NCBI RefSeq assembly: GCF_003597395.2
Contig: NC_133777.1
Location: forward strand, 6,671,509 to 6,735,508
Source: Chelonoidis abingdonii
Taxonomy: Eukaryota; Chordata; Testudines; Testudinidae
Direction of reading: 5' to 3'
Length of the DNA stretch: 64,000 nucleotides
Position 1 is the first letter of the stretch, and the number at the start of each line of letters is the position of its first letter. The notes beneath the pieces are model-generated. The model saw nothing but the letters and a program-made list of their open reading frames with translations. It made no database searches and had not been told where the DNA came from. Shown piece after piece: positions 1-13,625 of the stretch. A program made the translations under genes and the position numbers.

Positions 1-2093
1 AAGCCAGAAATACAACTCTCAGAAGAGTCTGGGTCTGCCTCCACTGCAAACCCAGCTTGGTGGCGATTGGAAGGTATGTCCCCTCCCACAGTACCTGCCT
101 ACTGGCCCTCCCTGTGCAAAATGAGTTTGCCAAAATGAGCCCAGTCAAATCCACCCTCACAATTGGCAATAACTGGTCCCCTCGTTAGCAGCTGCAGTAG
201 AAAGGCCAAGCGTGGGATGGGACATGGAAACCCACAGTCCCTCTGATGCCTGCAGGTGAGCCCTATAGCTCAGGGCTCAGGCTCCAGGGCAGGGTGCCTG
301 TCTCTCAGCACACAGTGAGGTGGCCCATGTTCATGTTTTCTGAATAAAAAAGGGACTTGTCTCCAGCGCTCCAAGGATTTCCCATCAGCCTCCTGGTCCG
401 GGGCGCAAGAAGGAGGGGGGAAGGAGGCCCAGCCCCTGCCCCCTCCAGGCCACAGATGTCAATCAGCCCTGCCTGAGCTTACCTGGGGCTTGAACCCCAG
501 AGTTGCACCCTGAAGGGGTCTGCAGAGAAACACTGGCTGGGTGGCTTCATGGCGCATGTGTGGTATGTGGGATCACGGGCTCCAGGTTCCGCCTGAGGCT
601 GCCCTGGCCCAGCATGGAGCTGCTCAGCAAGGCCAGGCTGCTGAGCTTTCCTCCGTGGCTGTGAGAGTGGCCAAGTCTGCAGCGCAGCGTGCTGGACCGA
701 TCCAGGCCAATAATCCAGCACGGTGACCCATGGCTCCAAGGTGGGGACAGGTCAGGTGGGAGGAGCTGGTGTGAATGGAGGCTTAAGGAGATGATGGTCC
801 CTAACAGGGGAAGCCTCCCATATCTCTGCGCAATGGGCTTCCCAATCACACACTTGGCCCTGGGGAGACACCCCGCCCCAGCTCCTTCCTTAGGAAAATC
901 CTGGCTTGCCTGTCAACTGTTGCCGGACAGGGAGTTCTGTGACTGTGGGGCCCTCTGCTGTCCACGCGCACATCTGGACAGAGTTCCTTGAAGGACTCGG
1001 AGCAGCGGGCGTTGTCCTGACTCTCTGCTCCCTGTCCCCTTCTGCTGCCCACATTTTGGCCCTATGACCTGCACCCTGTGAGGTTTTTGTCCCCCAGACT
1101 CAGCCGAATTCTGAGTTCTGTCGGTGGCCTCTCCCTCCTCTGAGGGGCTGGAGCCTTTCTGTGTTCTGGTTGGCTCTGCCCAGGATTTAAATCAGCCAGC
1201 ACGTTTCCAAAGCACCAAAATGCTACAGACAATTTAAAATAAAGGCCTAAATTTAATTCAAACTCAATTTAAATTCCGTGTCCAACATCATCTTTTTTTT
1301 TCTGGGGGGCGGGGAATGGGACTCCGCATGGGGGGACTATGACTGGTATTCGATCTAGAGAAAACATTCTGGGGAGAAGTAACTACACAATAAAGGTAAA
1401 TCATCTCCCCTTAAAGCCAGACTGAGTTCAATTCCATCAAACTCTCCAGCCAGCCACACCTGATATGCAAACCAGGATGCAATCACCTTGATGCTTTAGG
1501 CTGATTACAGTGCAGGGCAGATAAAAGTGGCCTTTGGACTGCTTGGGTTTGAGACAGGGACATAGCACCCCCTTCCTGTGCTAGATGAGAGGGTAAGAGG
1601 GCGGGGGGCTATGCCAGCAGATATAGGGGACACCAACCACTGGGCAGAGAACAGAGACTGTTCCACCTTCCCCAGGTCAGATGTCGTACTGATCACTTGC
1701 TGAGAATAATAAATGCTGCCGTGCCTTGAGAAGCAAGAGGATCATTTCCCATCAGGGCCAGATTAAGGCAGGGAGACTCTAGGCCCATGCCAAGGGCCCA
1801 GCTGCTGCAGTCATGTGATCAGTTCAGAATCTCAGTTTCATTTAAAGAAAAAGTTATGTTTCTATCCCTCAGGGGAAGCAAAGAAACACGCTGTTCACAT
1901 TTCAGTTTAACAGACACCTGCCTGAGTCTGCAGACAGCCACTCCAACTGCTCCAAGAGAAGTGAAAACTGCCCAATTCAGCTGAACTCTGTTGCCATCCT
2001 AAGAAGCAGCAGGCCACAGCAAGGGGGTGCAGCCATAGGGGGCCATGTGGCTTGTACCTATGGCAACAGATTGCCTTAATTCTGCCCTGATAG
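1..2093. other. Intergenic, nothing recognised
   Basis: Only short, non-homologous reading frames occur here. I see no exon, RNA gene or clear mobile element. Confidence 0.5.
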
Positions 2094-2215
2094 TAGGGTC
2101 ACCAGACAGCAAATGTGAAAAATCAGGATGGGGTGGGGAGTAATAGGAGCCTATATAAGAAAAAGACCCAAAAATCAGGACTATCCCTATAAAATTGGGA
2201 CATCTGGTCACCCTA
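2094..2215. mobile_element. Mariner-type palindromic MITE
   Basis: The 122-bp element has inverted ends TAGGGTCACCAGACA and ATCTGGTCACCCTA and an interior resembling a family abundant in turtle genomes (CCTATATAAGAAAAAGACCC). It ends in TA on both sides, as expected for Tc1/mariner-type insertion. Confidence 0.75.
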
Positions 2216-5200
2216 CCTGGTAGTGATAACTAAAGGGGGAAGGATCTGAGATCCTGCCTAGCCAGCCACTGAGTTGTCAGTGGTGATGCATGTGATAAGC
2301 AGGCTGAGCCCAGACCTGCATACGGAGGGAGGGGAAATGCGCTATCTGCAATCTAAAGCTCTGTGACTTTCTTGCACCTAAGCCTAGGATCCAAAGCCTG
2401 CTAAAGTCAATGCAGAGATTCCCCTGGAGTCCAAGGGGTAGGGATTAGGCAAGCCATGGCTGGGGCTCGGGCTGGATTTGTTCTGCATATCCTCGCACCT
2501 CTTAACAAATCCTGTTTTAATGCGTCTCCAGCTGCTGGTTGGGGAGTGCCATGCAGAGCACCCCATCGAGGAAAGGCCCTCAATTCCCAAAGTCAGGGAA
2601 GGAACAGGGGGCCTGGACCCTCCCATCCCCCCTCAGGGCTCTGGGTCCAAAGGAGCATGGACAAAGGACCCTCTCCCCCATACCGAATTTGCATTGCTAG
2701 CAGGGTTGCTTCCATTGGCCCTCTCAAACTGAGCAGAAGTGGATGGAGGTGACCGGGTTAGACAGATGCATCATGACAGGACAGGGCCACTTTCCCACCT
2801 GCAAACCTTGGCAGCATCCTATTAATCAACCCTCCCCAGGCTGGTGGCTGCAGTGTCACCACTCAGCATCTATGAAGATTAGGGGACATCAGCAGGGTAT
2901 TTGGGCTGTAGGACAGAAACCACATGGTGGGCTGTCTAATCTGCTTAGCACATGGGGCTGGCTGGCACGCGTCACAGTAAGGATACAGGGGGGAACAGGC
3001 AGGGTTTACAAGGAGCTGTTTCTCACTGGATCTTTGCAGGTGTGAGAACTGGAGGACACAGAGGGATCAGAGATCACTACGGGCCACTTTGTTATGGACA
3101 GGGTGGGACTTGCTGTATTGACCAGTCCCTAGAGTCAGGGATAGTCAAATAATGGTCTCTAACACCTCACTGCAGTACCACAATGGTGACACCCATTAAA
3201 GGGTTAATTTAGTGCCCTAAATTGCTAGGGCACAGGGCACTGCCCTCAGGGTAGGTCCAGCCAATGAGCGTTTTCTAGCTGTAGTGATTCTACCTTGTGC
3301 TTCATAGGTGGAGGGCAGCGTCACCGACAAACTGTGTGTGGAGGTCTGTGACCTGCTCACACCTGGAATTAGCTCTCTCCATGCTGCTTGCCTAGTGGAA
3401 ATTAGCTCCTCACAGAGCAGCTGTTACTTTTCTAAATCACAGCTGGGTCCTGTTATACTTCTCCTCCAAATGCAAAACACTTGTCTGTCATGCTTCTGGA
3501 ATCTGATTGGCTAGTGCAGCCAGCCTAATATTATTCCCAATAAACACCTGCTGCTGCAGACAATGAGATTCCAGGCTCTTGAATATACCATAATGTATCA
3601 CATTTTATGGAACAAAACAAGATTGTGCCAGCTCACAAAAGACACAGAGATGCCTTCAGCTTTCACATCACCAACAGAAAATCACACCAAAAAGTTTACA
3701 TCTGACCGATGACCTCATCAGAGGCAGTAGTGACATCATAGCCTTGAAACGCGGCCTTGTAATATGTAAATAAAAACCCGAACGTCTTTTACAGCTGTGC
3801 CTGAGATCCCTTTTTGGGCACGGTCCCGGCCACGAGCTGTTCACAGCTGATGCATCCCAATAAAATCTTGTTCTGCACAATCCCTCGTGAAAAGGGCCGT
3901 GCCTGAGATCTACCTGATGGGATAGTCACCCTAGACAAATAAATGTGATCACATCACCCTCTAGTGGCCAAGCTGTGTTGCCTTCTTCAAAAGAGGCCCT
4001 TCCAGCTGGGTGAGGAATGCTGCCACTAGGCTTCCAAGGAAACTCCAGCTACTTTTCCTTTGCAAAACCCAATGGGTAGGCTAGCAGAACTATTCTCCAA
4101 GGTACACCAGGGACTCCTCTGCCCCATTCCCCACACACACAAAAAAAACCCACACTGGTATAAGCCTCTAGCATCGAGCACACAGCACGGTCTCTGCCTG
4201 CCACAGCACATGACCCTGTGTTCTCAGTTACTGTGCTGTAACTATGTCTGTATGTTGATGCCATCAAACACCTGTTCCTGCAGGGAAGTGCCTCATCTCC
4301 TGCGAGCAATGATTTACGTCTCATTGTTGCACTTCTATGCTCTGGGAGACCCCGGCCACAGGGCTGTCTCCTGCCTGCCTGCAGACTAGCAGGAAGCCCT
4401 CCCCCAGGGTAGCCAGTCCTAGGAACCTTCTCCTCTAGTTCTGTCCAGTTGGATGTGATGCAGATCGCTCCGTTGCTGGGTACAGCACCCCGACATCTGT
4501 GAGAGACCCTGCCTGAGCCAGTCAGGAAATGCTAAGACTTACCTTCAGGAATCAGAGCCCCTGCCAGCCACCACGAATTACACCCTCGAACCAGACACAC
4601 AGTCCCCATAGCAACCCCCGGCAAATCTGCACTGCCAGAGAGCACGAGGTCAAGAGCCCATCAGGTGAGTCAAATCTGCCCCCAAAACCAAGGCAACAGG
4701 GGGAAGCTAAAAGCCCACAAGGGGCTGGGATCTTAAAATGGGTCCAAGGTGAAGGGCAGCTGCCGTAAGGGAGCTCTTCCAGTGCTCTAGCTTCTGTTGC
4801 AGGCTGCTTTCTGCCCCCACACCTGAGCTCTTAACAACTGGTGCTTCCCCTCAGACATGCCATAGAATCCCCCCAGCTGGGCATGGGCAATGCCAGCTCG
4901 CCAGCTGAAAGGGAGCTCTGGCGTCACAGCCGGCAGGAGTAAATAACAGAGACAATGAACTCTGACAAGCCATGCTCTCCAGCCCACGTCGGGGCAGTCC
5001 AGCTATTCTCCTCCTCCTCAGGCAGCCAGCTCTGGGGCAGCACGGGAGGGCAGGGCCTTGCTAGCCAGCCTTTCACAGCTTCTCCTTTGGGGTGCAAGGG
5101 TTTCTATTGTGCATGGGACCAGTCACCAGTGTGGATCAGATCAGAGGTCCCTCTCTCCCAGTATCCTCTCTCTGGCAATGGCTAATGCCTGATGCTTCAC

Positions 5201-8200
5201 TGCAGCAGCCTGCTGTGGGATAACCTAGTGCTTTTAATGCTGCAACTGGGTTCTGTCCATGCTTACAGCAGCTGACCCATTAGACCTGTGAAGGGTTAAC
5301 ACATGGAACAAAGAGGTGAAGAGCAGCCCCCTCGGCCTTTGGCTGCGCTTTCCTCCCCTGTGCATTCACACTGGCAAACCCTTTGGGTGACTCTCTCTCT
5401 CCAGCAGCAGTGGCTGCATCACAGCTGATCCACACAGGAGAGAGACGAGACTTTCCCCTTTGGCCACTGGGTGGACAGTTCCTGCAATCCCAAAGAGTTA
5501 ACTCTTGGAGATGGGGGCATATGGCTATAGTGCTCTGCCTGGGGCATTCTCGTGTCTGGCAGCTTGGCAATCCATAGTGCATGGGCTTAGAGAGAGGTCA
5601 GTCATTCTCTGCAGTCACCAGAGCCACTTTCAATACCTGGGAAAGGGTTAACTTACCCACGGGTCCAGTTCTCCCTAATGCTAACAGTGGCATTGTGCCC
5701 CGGGGTGTGGTCAGCCTATGAGAGCCTGTTTTGACACTATCATGTTTGTATTTTGATCCTGGAGTGCTGAGTCCAACTTGGCTGGGCAAACTGGGCACAC
5801 GGAGAGTGACAGTGGGTGGTGCATGGATGGAAGCAGAGAGAACTGGTGTTAGCCCTCGCCAGCTGGCTCCCAAGGTTTTCACTGAGCTCAGTGGAATTGG
5901 TCTCTCTCTTAATAAATTGACTCTTTGTTTTTTGAACTCACCTTCGGGCTCTTTGCTGCACTGACTCCAAATGCACCTCTCTTGCTTTCAGAAGTAGGAG
6001 ATACCCTGGTTTTAGACTTGCTGACTAGAGATGAGATGGGAGCCACCCCCGTAACCAGGTCGCCTGACACTTTCCATTATAAGAGATCCTGTGCGCTGAA
6101 TGAAGCAGGGCTCCTGGGGATAAAATAGTACGTGATCATGTCATTAAAGACTGTATCGTAAGGTGTATGCACAAGGGGACTGAATTAAGATTGCACAGGC
6201 AACTTAATTCTGGCATTTCCTAGCTTTTGAGTGCTTAACTTTGCAACCTAAATAACCATCTTTTAATGTCATTTTAATGTAATATTAATTTAGATGTATA
6301 AAACCCCCAGACATTAGAAAGACCTTTCCTGAGCTCTGACTGTCTCTTCCAATAGTTAATGCTCCGTGATCAATCAGATCACATTAACCCATTCAAACCC
6401 ACTGCCAGGAGATTCCCCACAGCTCTGCTCCAGCCAGCAACTAGAGAACCTTTCGGACAGATGGCTCTCTACCATGAGCAGCTCCCAGACACTGTCTGCT
6501 GTTCAGATCTATATTTTTCTAGAGCATTTTTGCTGGGGGATTTTCCCAGGTGTGGCAAGAAATGTTTTTCCTCAAGGAAGAGAGGGCATTTTCATAGTGC
6601 TGAAGGTTGGGATTTTCAAAGAAACCTAAGAATATCTAGGCACCTAATCCCTAACTCCCTTGGACTCTCTCAAAAATCCCAATAAAATGTCTCAGTTGCT
6701 GCTTAATCAGGAAACCATTAGCAATGAACAACAGCTTTGTTGACCCTACCAGCTGATGAACCACACTGCATATCCTGATGAATCAGTAGTTGGTGCACAC
6801 ACTATCAATTCTTTCTCTCTCAACACACACACACACACACAGACACAAAATTCCCCATTTTAATTAGCACTCCTGTAATAGGATGGAGGAAACCATCAGT
6901 TTCCTTTTGAATTTAGAAAGCTGGGCAAGGACCCAAAGGCACTGGAAGGAAAAAAGAAAGAGAGAGAGAAAGAAACCGCGGTAAGTGATGGAGATTGCCA
7001 TTGGCACAGCTACCAGAGCAGTTGCCATGGTTTTCCCCAGAAGAGCCATTTTGCTCACCCATGATAAGGGCCCTCCAGGAGGGAACCAGCTGCTGAGAGA
7101 TAGGGAGAGGCAGTGGGCAGCTGGCACAGCGCGAGTTCCTGGACCTGCTCCCCCGCAGCTGCCTCTTTTATATGCACACACACAGGTTACGCGTCTCTCT
7201 CAAACTCACCCACCCCTCACAGGTTAGACACCCATCCCACGCCTGTTCCTCCTCCCCCATCACACACACATGCACAATTCGCCCCCCTTCTCCCCCACAC
7301 ACACGCCTGCTGAATGTTGCTCTTCCTCTACTTTCTGTGGCCTTTGTCGTTTCTGTTCACACAGGAAGCCAGAGGCCTAATCCCACCAGACCCCTTAGAC
7401 ACCCCTTCTCCTGGTCATTATAAATGTAAAGTGCTTACGTGCTCTCCTAAGCTCTCCAGTTTCTTCTCCTTTGGCCCCCATCCCCACAGCACTGGGCACC
7501 TGACACACCCCAGTGATTTACCCTTCCCGTTCCCCGGCAGGAGGCACATCTCATCCTCCCCCTTTCCAGACATCCCCTAGGCCCCAGCCCTGGTATCACT
7601 AGGCTCCCACTCACAGCAATTGTGCTACCACCATGTAAGGTGCTGGGTACGATTCAGGCTCCTAAATAACTCAGGTGCTGTTGTTTCCCCATCTCTAACA
7701 TGCAACCCCCAGCTCCTACATAGATTTTAAAATGCTGGGAAAAATGCCTCTGGGGTAAGTGCCAATGAGTTACACCAGGGGTGAGTTGACTCATCGGGCC
7801 ACATTCTGATCTCACAGTTGTCAATCCAGAGTAACTTCACTGACTCTTTGAGATGCTCTGGATTTGCACCCATGTAACTGAGATCAGAATCTGATCTCAT
7901 GCCCTGAAGTACAGATGATAATTTCTGGGTATTATACAAGATCAAAAGAACATCCTTCCTCTCAGTTAGCAGCCTAGACCATCCTGTACCCAGTTCCCAT
8001 AGCTTTTCTTGTCCAACCAACAGCATCTCCCCACAAATCCCCCCCTCAGTTGCTAACCACAGTGCAACTCCACCCAGGAAAGTGCCCTAGTTTTATCAGG
8101 GTAGGCGTGATGGGGATGGGCGGGGGGGAAAGGGCCATTCCCCCCCAATTTTTTAAAAGGGGTCCATGCTCCCCACTTTTGACAAACTGAACTCAACAGG

Positions 8201-8983
8201 GGCTCACATTTGACCCAGTTTGGTTGCTTGTGCCCCCCCCTTTTTGCAGTCCTTGCAGTGCCCCTGAGTCAGGGCACCAGGCACTTTAACCACCACTTTA
8301 TGACATGGGGTTAGAGGCCCCAAGCAGTCACCTAGCAGTGTTAGAAAACAACAGGGAACATGCCCTAGTGTAGCCAGAGCCATTCCTTCCCGTGGCATTA
8401 AGGTATCGGCCACATGGGACTCTAGGAATAATCTCTATGAGGCTGGAATTAGGAGTGGAATTGCTCTGGCTGCTGGCCTCTGAGACTGCTGTCAAGGTGG
8501 AGACAATAACGACTCACTCATGGGGACACCAGGTCCTCAAGGGCTGAAATTGCTGGGAGCATGATCAGGGCGAAATTGGGCCGCGTGGCAGCTGCATTTC
8601 TTCTGTACACACCTCTGGGGAGTGAGGAAGGCATAGCGCTGCAGACGCTTCTCCCACAGCTGGCCACCTCCCTGGGGTAAAGCTTGTCGCGGTTATTATA
8701 GACATGTGTGTCTGCCACTGCCCCCTGAGCAACTGGGGCTGAGACCTCATCGGGGGACAGCTTCCAGGATCCTTGGTTGAACCTCGTGGTAGGAGTCAGT
8801 GCCTACGCCAGCAGCGCTGATGGGTTCAGAAGTTCAGGAAACTCAATCCGTGTGTGCACCTGCAGGGTGCAGCTATTTTCAAAGCTATGTGGGTCTGGCC
8901 ATTTATATCAGACTAAACATGGATGGAAGCCAGATGGAGACTAGGGTGGAGCACAGGCACTAAAGAAAAATTAGAAACCCAAT
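2216..8983. other. Intergenic, no gene recognised
   Basis: Moderately GC-rich DNA with short spurious frames, simple repeats (CA-rich at 6815-6846 and 7165-7310) and three scattered GGGTTAAC/GAGTTAAC motifs at 5296-5652. The stretch 3541-3910 has AATAAAAC/AATAAAATC and could be an old LTR, which I cannot confirm. Confidence 0.4.
6815..6846. repeat. (CA)n microsatellite
   Basis: About ten CA units follow a short CT-rich run. Confidence 0.9.
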
Positions 8984-9104
8984 GAGTGCTCGGAACTAGG
9001 GTGCTGCAGCACCCCCTGGATTGAAGTGGTTTCCATCCCATACAGGGTTTATAGTTTGGTTCAATGGCTCTCACCATCCCCAGTATACACATTGTTCCAG
9101 CCAG
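8984..9104. mobile_element. MITE with GTTCCAG ends, interrupted by another element
   Basis: Close relative of 10968-11108: both contain TTGAAGTGGTTTCCATC, CAGGGTTTA(T/C)AGTTTGGTT and AATGGCTCTCA, then end in ATTGTTCCAGC. Here the right end is split by the element at 9101-9419 and resumes as TTCCAGCCCCCCA. Confidence 0.65.
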
Positions 9105-9419
9105 TAGCGTAGCTGGCAGGATTCAGCAGAAGCAGCCGCTTCCCCTCAGGCCGGCATGTGCGGAAGCGGCGCTGCCCACCACACGGCCAGAGGAGCCGCG
9201 GGGCTGCAGGCTGCTGTGGAAGCTGCACCTGCTGGCCGCTGCAGGCACAGTCGAGTGCTGGGACAGGAGCCAGGGACAGGCGGCAGTGCAGGAGGGAAGG
9301 TGAGTGGGGGAGGGGGAGTCCAGTCTGGGGGCGTGGCCAGAGGGGGAGCCAAGGTGGGGGGTGCCTTTTTTATGTTTTTTGTTCCCCCTACACTGAAAAA
9401 AAACCTGGCTACGCCACTG
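9101..9419. mobile_element. Non-autonomous DNA transposon nested in another MITE
   Basis: Terminal inverted repeats CCAGTAGCGTAGC and GCTACGCCACTGG, flanked by the 6-bp direct repeat TTCCAG on each side. The interior is G-rich with a poly-A tract and has no credible coding frame. Confidence 0.65.
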
Positions 9420-10039
9420 GTTCCAGCCCCCCATGCTGTGGGAGAAAACTTTACCCAGAGATTCCCGTATGGAGCGGGTCCAGCCGGGAAAACAGCTCAA
9501 AAGTCCATTTCATGTAGAACAGCCTATTGTCCTATATTTGCATCATACTGAAGGTTTAAGCTGAAAAAGGGGCTGTCAGCAGGGAGCAGGGGTGGTTTTG
9601 GGAAGGGGTGGTTTTGGGAAGGGAACTTTCGCAGTACTTAGCACTCCTGGCTTCCAGCCCTGTACAGACTCCTGGATCTCCCCGCCTCTCCCCAGAGAGG
9701 ATGTCTCACCATGTAAATTGAGATTTTTTTTGTGTCTTCCATCCCAATAACAGCAGGTATTTGTGTTTGCCCCCAGTGCAATGCGGCTTCCCCTCCTGCT
9801 CTGTCCCAAGCAAAGCCCTGCTCTTGTCTAAGAGACATCCCAGCCTGCCAGCCATGGAACTGACCAGCATGTCCCAAATGCAACATGCATTGTGATGGCG
9901 CCACAGGATCAAATGGGAGAGATCAGGGATGGGCAGGAGAACAGTCTCTGCTGCACATTTTCAGCATGTCCAAGCACAGGATAGAGAGCCAACCATGGAC
10001 AAGTCAAGTCACCCCCCCCACACACACTGCTTGGCATTC

Positions 10040-10690
10040 ACACTCAGCAGTCCATATATGCTAAATGTGATATATGCCACCATGTGCCAGCAATGCCCCT
10101 CTGCCATGTATATTGGCCAAACTGGATAGTCTCTATGTAAAAGAATAAATGGTCACAAATCAGACATCAAGAATTATAACATTCAAAAAACAGTTGGAGA
10201 ACACGTCAATCTCCCTGGTCACTTGATTATGGACGTAAAAGTCGCAATATTACAACAAAAAAACTTCAAAACCAGACTCCAACAAGAGACTGCTGAATTG
10301 GAATTAATTTGCAAACTTGACATCATGAAATTAGGCTTGAATAAAGACTGGGAATGGATGGGTCATTACACAAAGTAAAACTATTTCCCCATGTTAATTT
10401 CCACCCCCTACAGTTCCTCACACCTTCTTGTCAACTGCTGGAAATGCGCCATTTGGATTACCACTATAAAAAGTTTTTTTTTTCTCTCCTGCTGGTAATA
10501 GCTCACCTTAACTGATCACTCTCATTACAGTGTGTATGGAAACACCCATCGTTCCATGTTCTCTGTATATATATCTTCCTACTGTATTTTCCACTGCATG
10601 CATCCAGTGAAGTGGAGTTTAGCCCACGAAAGCTTATGCTCAAATAAATTTGTTAGTCTCTTAAGGTGCCACAAGGATTCCTGTTCTTTT
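10040..10690 (+). mobile_element. Penelope-like retroelement fragment: GIY-YIG nuclease end plus 3' tail
   Basis: Frame 1 of this stretch reads NVIYATMCQQCPSAMYIGQTG, a GIY-YIG signature, then one in-frame TAG (10127-10129). It continues through CKRINGHKSDIKNYN and ELICKLDIMKLGLNKDWEWM to TAA at 10378-10380. This is the C-terminal endonuclease domain of Penelope-like elements; no reverse transcriptase precedes it. The 310-bp tail that follows carries the motif GCCCACGAAAGCTTATGCTC and ends in AAGGTGCCACAAG, the part recurring elsewhere in this window. It is inactive: truncated, with a stop. Confidence 0.8.
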
Positions 10691-10780
10691 CACTCAGCAC
10701 ACCGGGGACAATGTTATTGCTTGATTAGAATACCTCAGAGGTAGCAGGGGGATCAATTCATAAGGGTTTGAAGGCAGTAA

Positions 10781-10791
10781 GATAGACAGAC

Positions 10792-10824
<33 letters not shown>

Positions 10825-10830
10825 CAGATA
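10781..10830. repeat. (GATA)n microsatellite
   Basis: GATAGACAGACA followed by about eight perfect GATA units and GATACAGATA. Confidence 0.95.
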
Positions 10831-10967
10831 TATGGGCTAAATACTGTTACTGCCTGCAAGATACTATGCTGAAAGGTGCCTTAGAAATACAAATATGTGT
10901 GTCAAGAAAAATGACAAGAGACAAGTGAAAGCCATGTTGGTTTATACCTGAAGGCTGGTGCCCACAG

Positions 10968-11108
10968 GTACTGGAACTAGGGGTGTGGGGGATGCTGCAG
11001 CACCCCCCAGCTTGAAGTGGTTTCCATCATATCCAGGGTTTACAGTTTGGTTTAATGGCTCTCAGCACCCGCACAATACAAATTGTTCCAGCCCCCCTGC
11101 TGGTGCCA
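10968..11108. mobile_element. MITE with GGAAC/GTTCC ends
   Basis: Begins with GGTACTGGAACTAGGGGTG and ends with AATTGTTCCAGCCCCCC, giving short inverted ends. It is a second copy of the family at 8984-9104. Confidence 0.6.
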
Positions 11109-13409
11109 CTCGCTTTTCTCCTCCCCACAGCTATAACAAAGCTCCCCTTTGATTCAGAAGAGGGCCCAAAATAGCCTCCCAATTAATACACGGGCGAGGC
11201 CCAATCACTTGAAGTATGAAAAAAACTGTGCGGGCTGTGTGAGGCTGCCACAAGGAGGGAAAAGGCACCAAGCACACAGAGCACAAGCAGTGCTGAGAGG
11301 CAGAGAGAAAGGAAGGAGACTTGCAGTACAGCGGAGTTTGCCTTGTTCCACCCCAGCCAGGAACTAACACGTTCCCTTAGCACTGTACCTTTCACTGCAG
11401 CTGTGGTCCTTAGCGTACCTGTAACCACATACCCAGTTGGCTGCATCTATTTCTCAAGTGGTTCCAAAGCTCCCTGTGTTACAGGTGCAGCCTGGTGTTG
11501 TCTCTGCTGTGTGCAGACAGGTCAATGGTTACACACACACATGCGCCCATCGTTTGTTCAGTGTCTGCTTGCAGCATGTTTCATGTTACACAGAGAAGAG
11601 CACACTCCCACCTCTGTGTCCTCTGCCTCCATGGAAAGGATCCTACTGAAAGGTCCCATCCCCACCTCAATGACAAGCCAGCCAACGAGCAACATCTCAG
11701 CACGTCCTGAGCAGGTGGTTTGTGCTGCAAGTGGCTTCCCAGTCCCTGGAGGCCACTGTGTAGCCATGGGTTACGGCAGGTTATTAAGGAGAAGTGTTCC
11801 TGCACTAGCTACTGCTAATCCTCTGAATGCTAACCTGGTCCAGAGTGACAATCCAAGCACACAGCAAGGGACAAGTTTTTAGCAGGTTACCAAGAAACAC
11901 CCCCTCAAACCTCACTAACAGACTTGAAGGTTTCCTTTAAGCAAAGGCTGGTCTGCGGGTGGAGACAAGCCTCTGAGGGGAAAGAGCCGCAGCAACCAGG
12001 GTTCCATGTGCTGGGGGACCTGGGGATGGCAAAAGGGTTCTAAGATGTGGGTTCAGCCAGGCCGTTTTGGCGGGAGAGGCCAAGAACTTGCGTTACGAGG
12101 GGATGCACAGAAATGGGGGCTGTGGGAAAGGGTGGAGGGCAGCAAAAGCAGAGATGAATGAGGCGGCCCCATAAATTAGAGAGACGCCCTTGGGCAAGAG
12201 ACAGGAGAGGGTTCTAGGCAGCAGTGCAATGGGCAGTTCAGGTCACGGCAGGCCTCAGGCCTAGCAAGCTGGCAGGTGGATGCATGTAGGGGGAACAGAA
12301 GAGCTTAGGACAGTGCAGGGTGAACACTAAAGTGCCGTGACCCAAAAGCATCTGAACTTTGCCCAGCCATGCAGCAGACTGTTACCAAGCCTACAGCATC
12401 TCTGGGCCTCCGGGACAGAACCCTACAGCATCCTGAGCTGGCTTAGCCCGTCTCCATCATTCCACGCTTCAGTCGGGTGATGTCCGCAACATGCACTAAC
12501 CACCCTGCCTGCCCCCAACTGTCCATCTCCTTTGCCACCCTTGCCTCCAAAACACCTGCAGCCGGGTGGAGGGTAGTTGTGACGGGGCTCCGTTGTGACA
12601 CGGAGGGAAGGAGATGTAATTCCACCACGCAAAGCCCTATGGCTCCAGCGGCTCGGCTAGTGCGATTCCACTCACCTGGGTTAAGCAGCCTCGCTCGCCC
12701 ACATGCCACCAGGGCTGCTCTGTGACAAGGTACACCTTCCAGATCTGCGCATCCCCGGGCTTTGCCCCGTCAGCCTCTCCTCCAGGGAACTTCACTCCGC
12801 CGGACCCAGGGGAACCATGTTTGCTGCAAGACGGCTGCTGGCTGCTGCCGCTGCCGCCCGATGCATATTTGATGACAGCTATTATTCTCATCTCCACTCA
12901 TGAACAGAGAGAGGGGAGCTAACCTTTCCTGCAGAGGAACTGGGGAATGAATGAGAGGCAAGGGGTAGCAAGCACTGCTCCCCGAGTTGTGCTGATGGAC
13001 AGAACTGCAGATACCTCCAAGGAGGGAGAAGGTGGGTGGGATAAAACCTGTTAACAGGGAAAAAGGAGGGAAAGGTGTAGTCAAAAGAGCAGCTACCTGC
13101 CAGGGGCACTAGAAAAGGAAGCCAAACAGACTAGCCCGTCCCACTGCATCTCCTACTGGATGATGATTGAAACAGACACAGGTTTTGGAACAGCAGTGGA
13201 GGGGGATACAGGTACATGCAGACACTCAGTATCCAACAGTATCTGTCATGATGAACTAGCTTCTGTATGTCTGAGGGCCAGAGAAGAATTATTTGGGAGA
13301 ACTCAGACCAATACAAAAGGGCGGCTATAAAGGCAGATGTTATATTTTGCCAACATAAAATTAATCCCTCCACATGAACCAGATGTGATCTTTAAACCAT
13401 TGAGGGCAG
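11109..13409. other. Intergenic, no gene recognised
   Basis: No frame shows a known protein. The longest (11343-11882, 179 codons) has no homology I recognise and low-complexity composition. Confidence 0.4.
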
Positions 13410-13625
13410 GTGTTGTCTAATGGGCTTAGCACAGACCTGGCAGGCTGAAGACCTGGGTTTTTAACCTCAATGATAGCACTGACCCACAATGTGAGCTCAG
13501 GCAATTCACTCCCCCCTCTGTGCCTTTGTTTCCCCACCTGTATAATGGGTATGTTACCTGCCTTTATAAATAAGGCTTTGGAAGTAGCACTGGCAGATGA
13601 CCGCACTACAGAGATATTATTATGC
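13410..13625 (+). repeat. MIR SINE
   Basis: Follows the MIR consensus over most of its length: GACCTGGCAGGCTGAAGACC, CAGGCAATTCACTCCCCCCT, CTGTGCCTTTGTTTCCCCAC, CTGTATAATGGGTATGTTAC. Confidence 0.7.

Noticed and set aside
10781..10830. Regular spaced repeats as a CRISPR array
   Set aside because: They are microsatellite GATA units in a vertebrate genome, and no spacer structure exists anywhere in the window.
11343..11882. 179-codon plus-strand reading frame
   Set aside because: There is no recognisable domain or splice context and the composition looks random.
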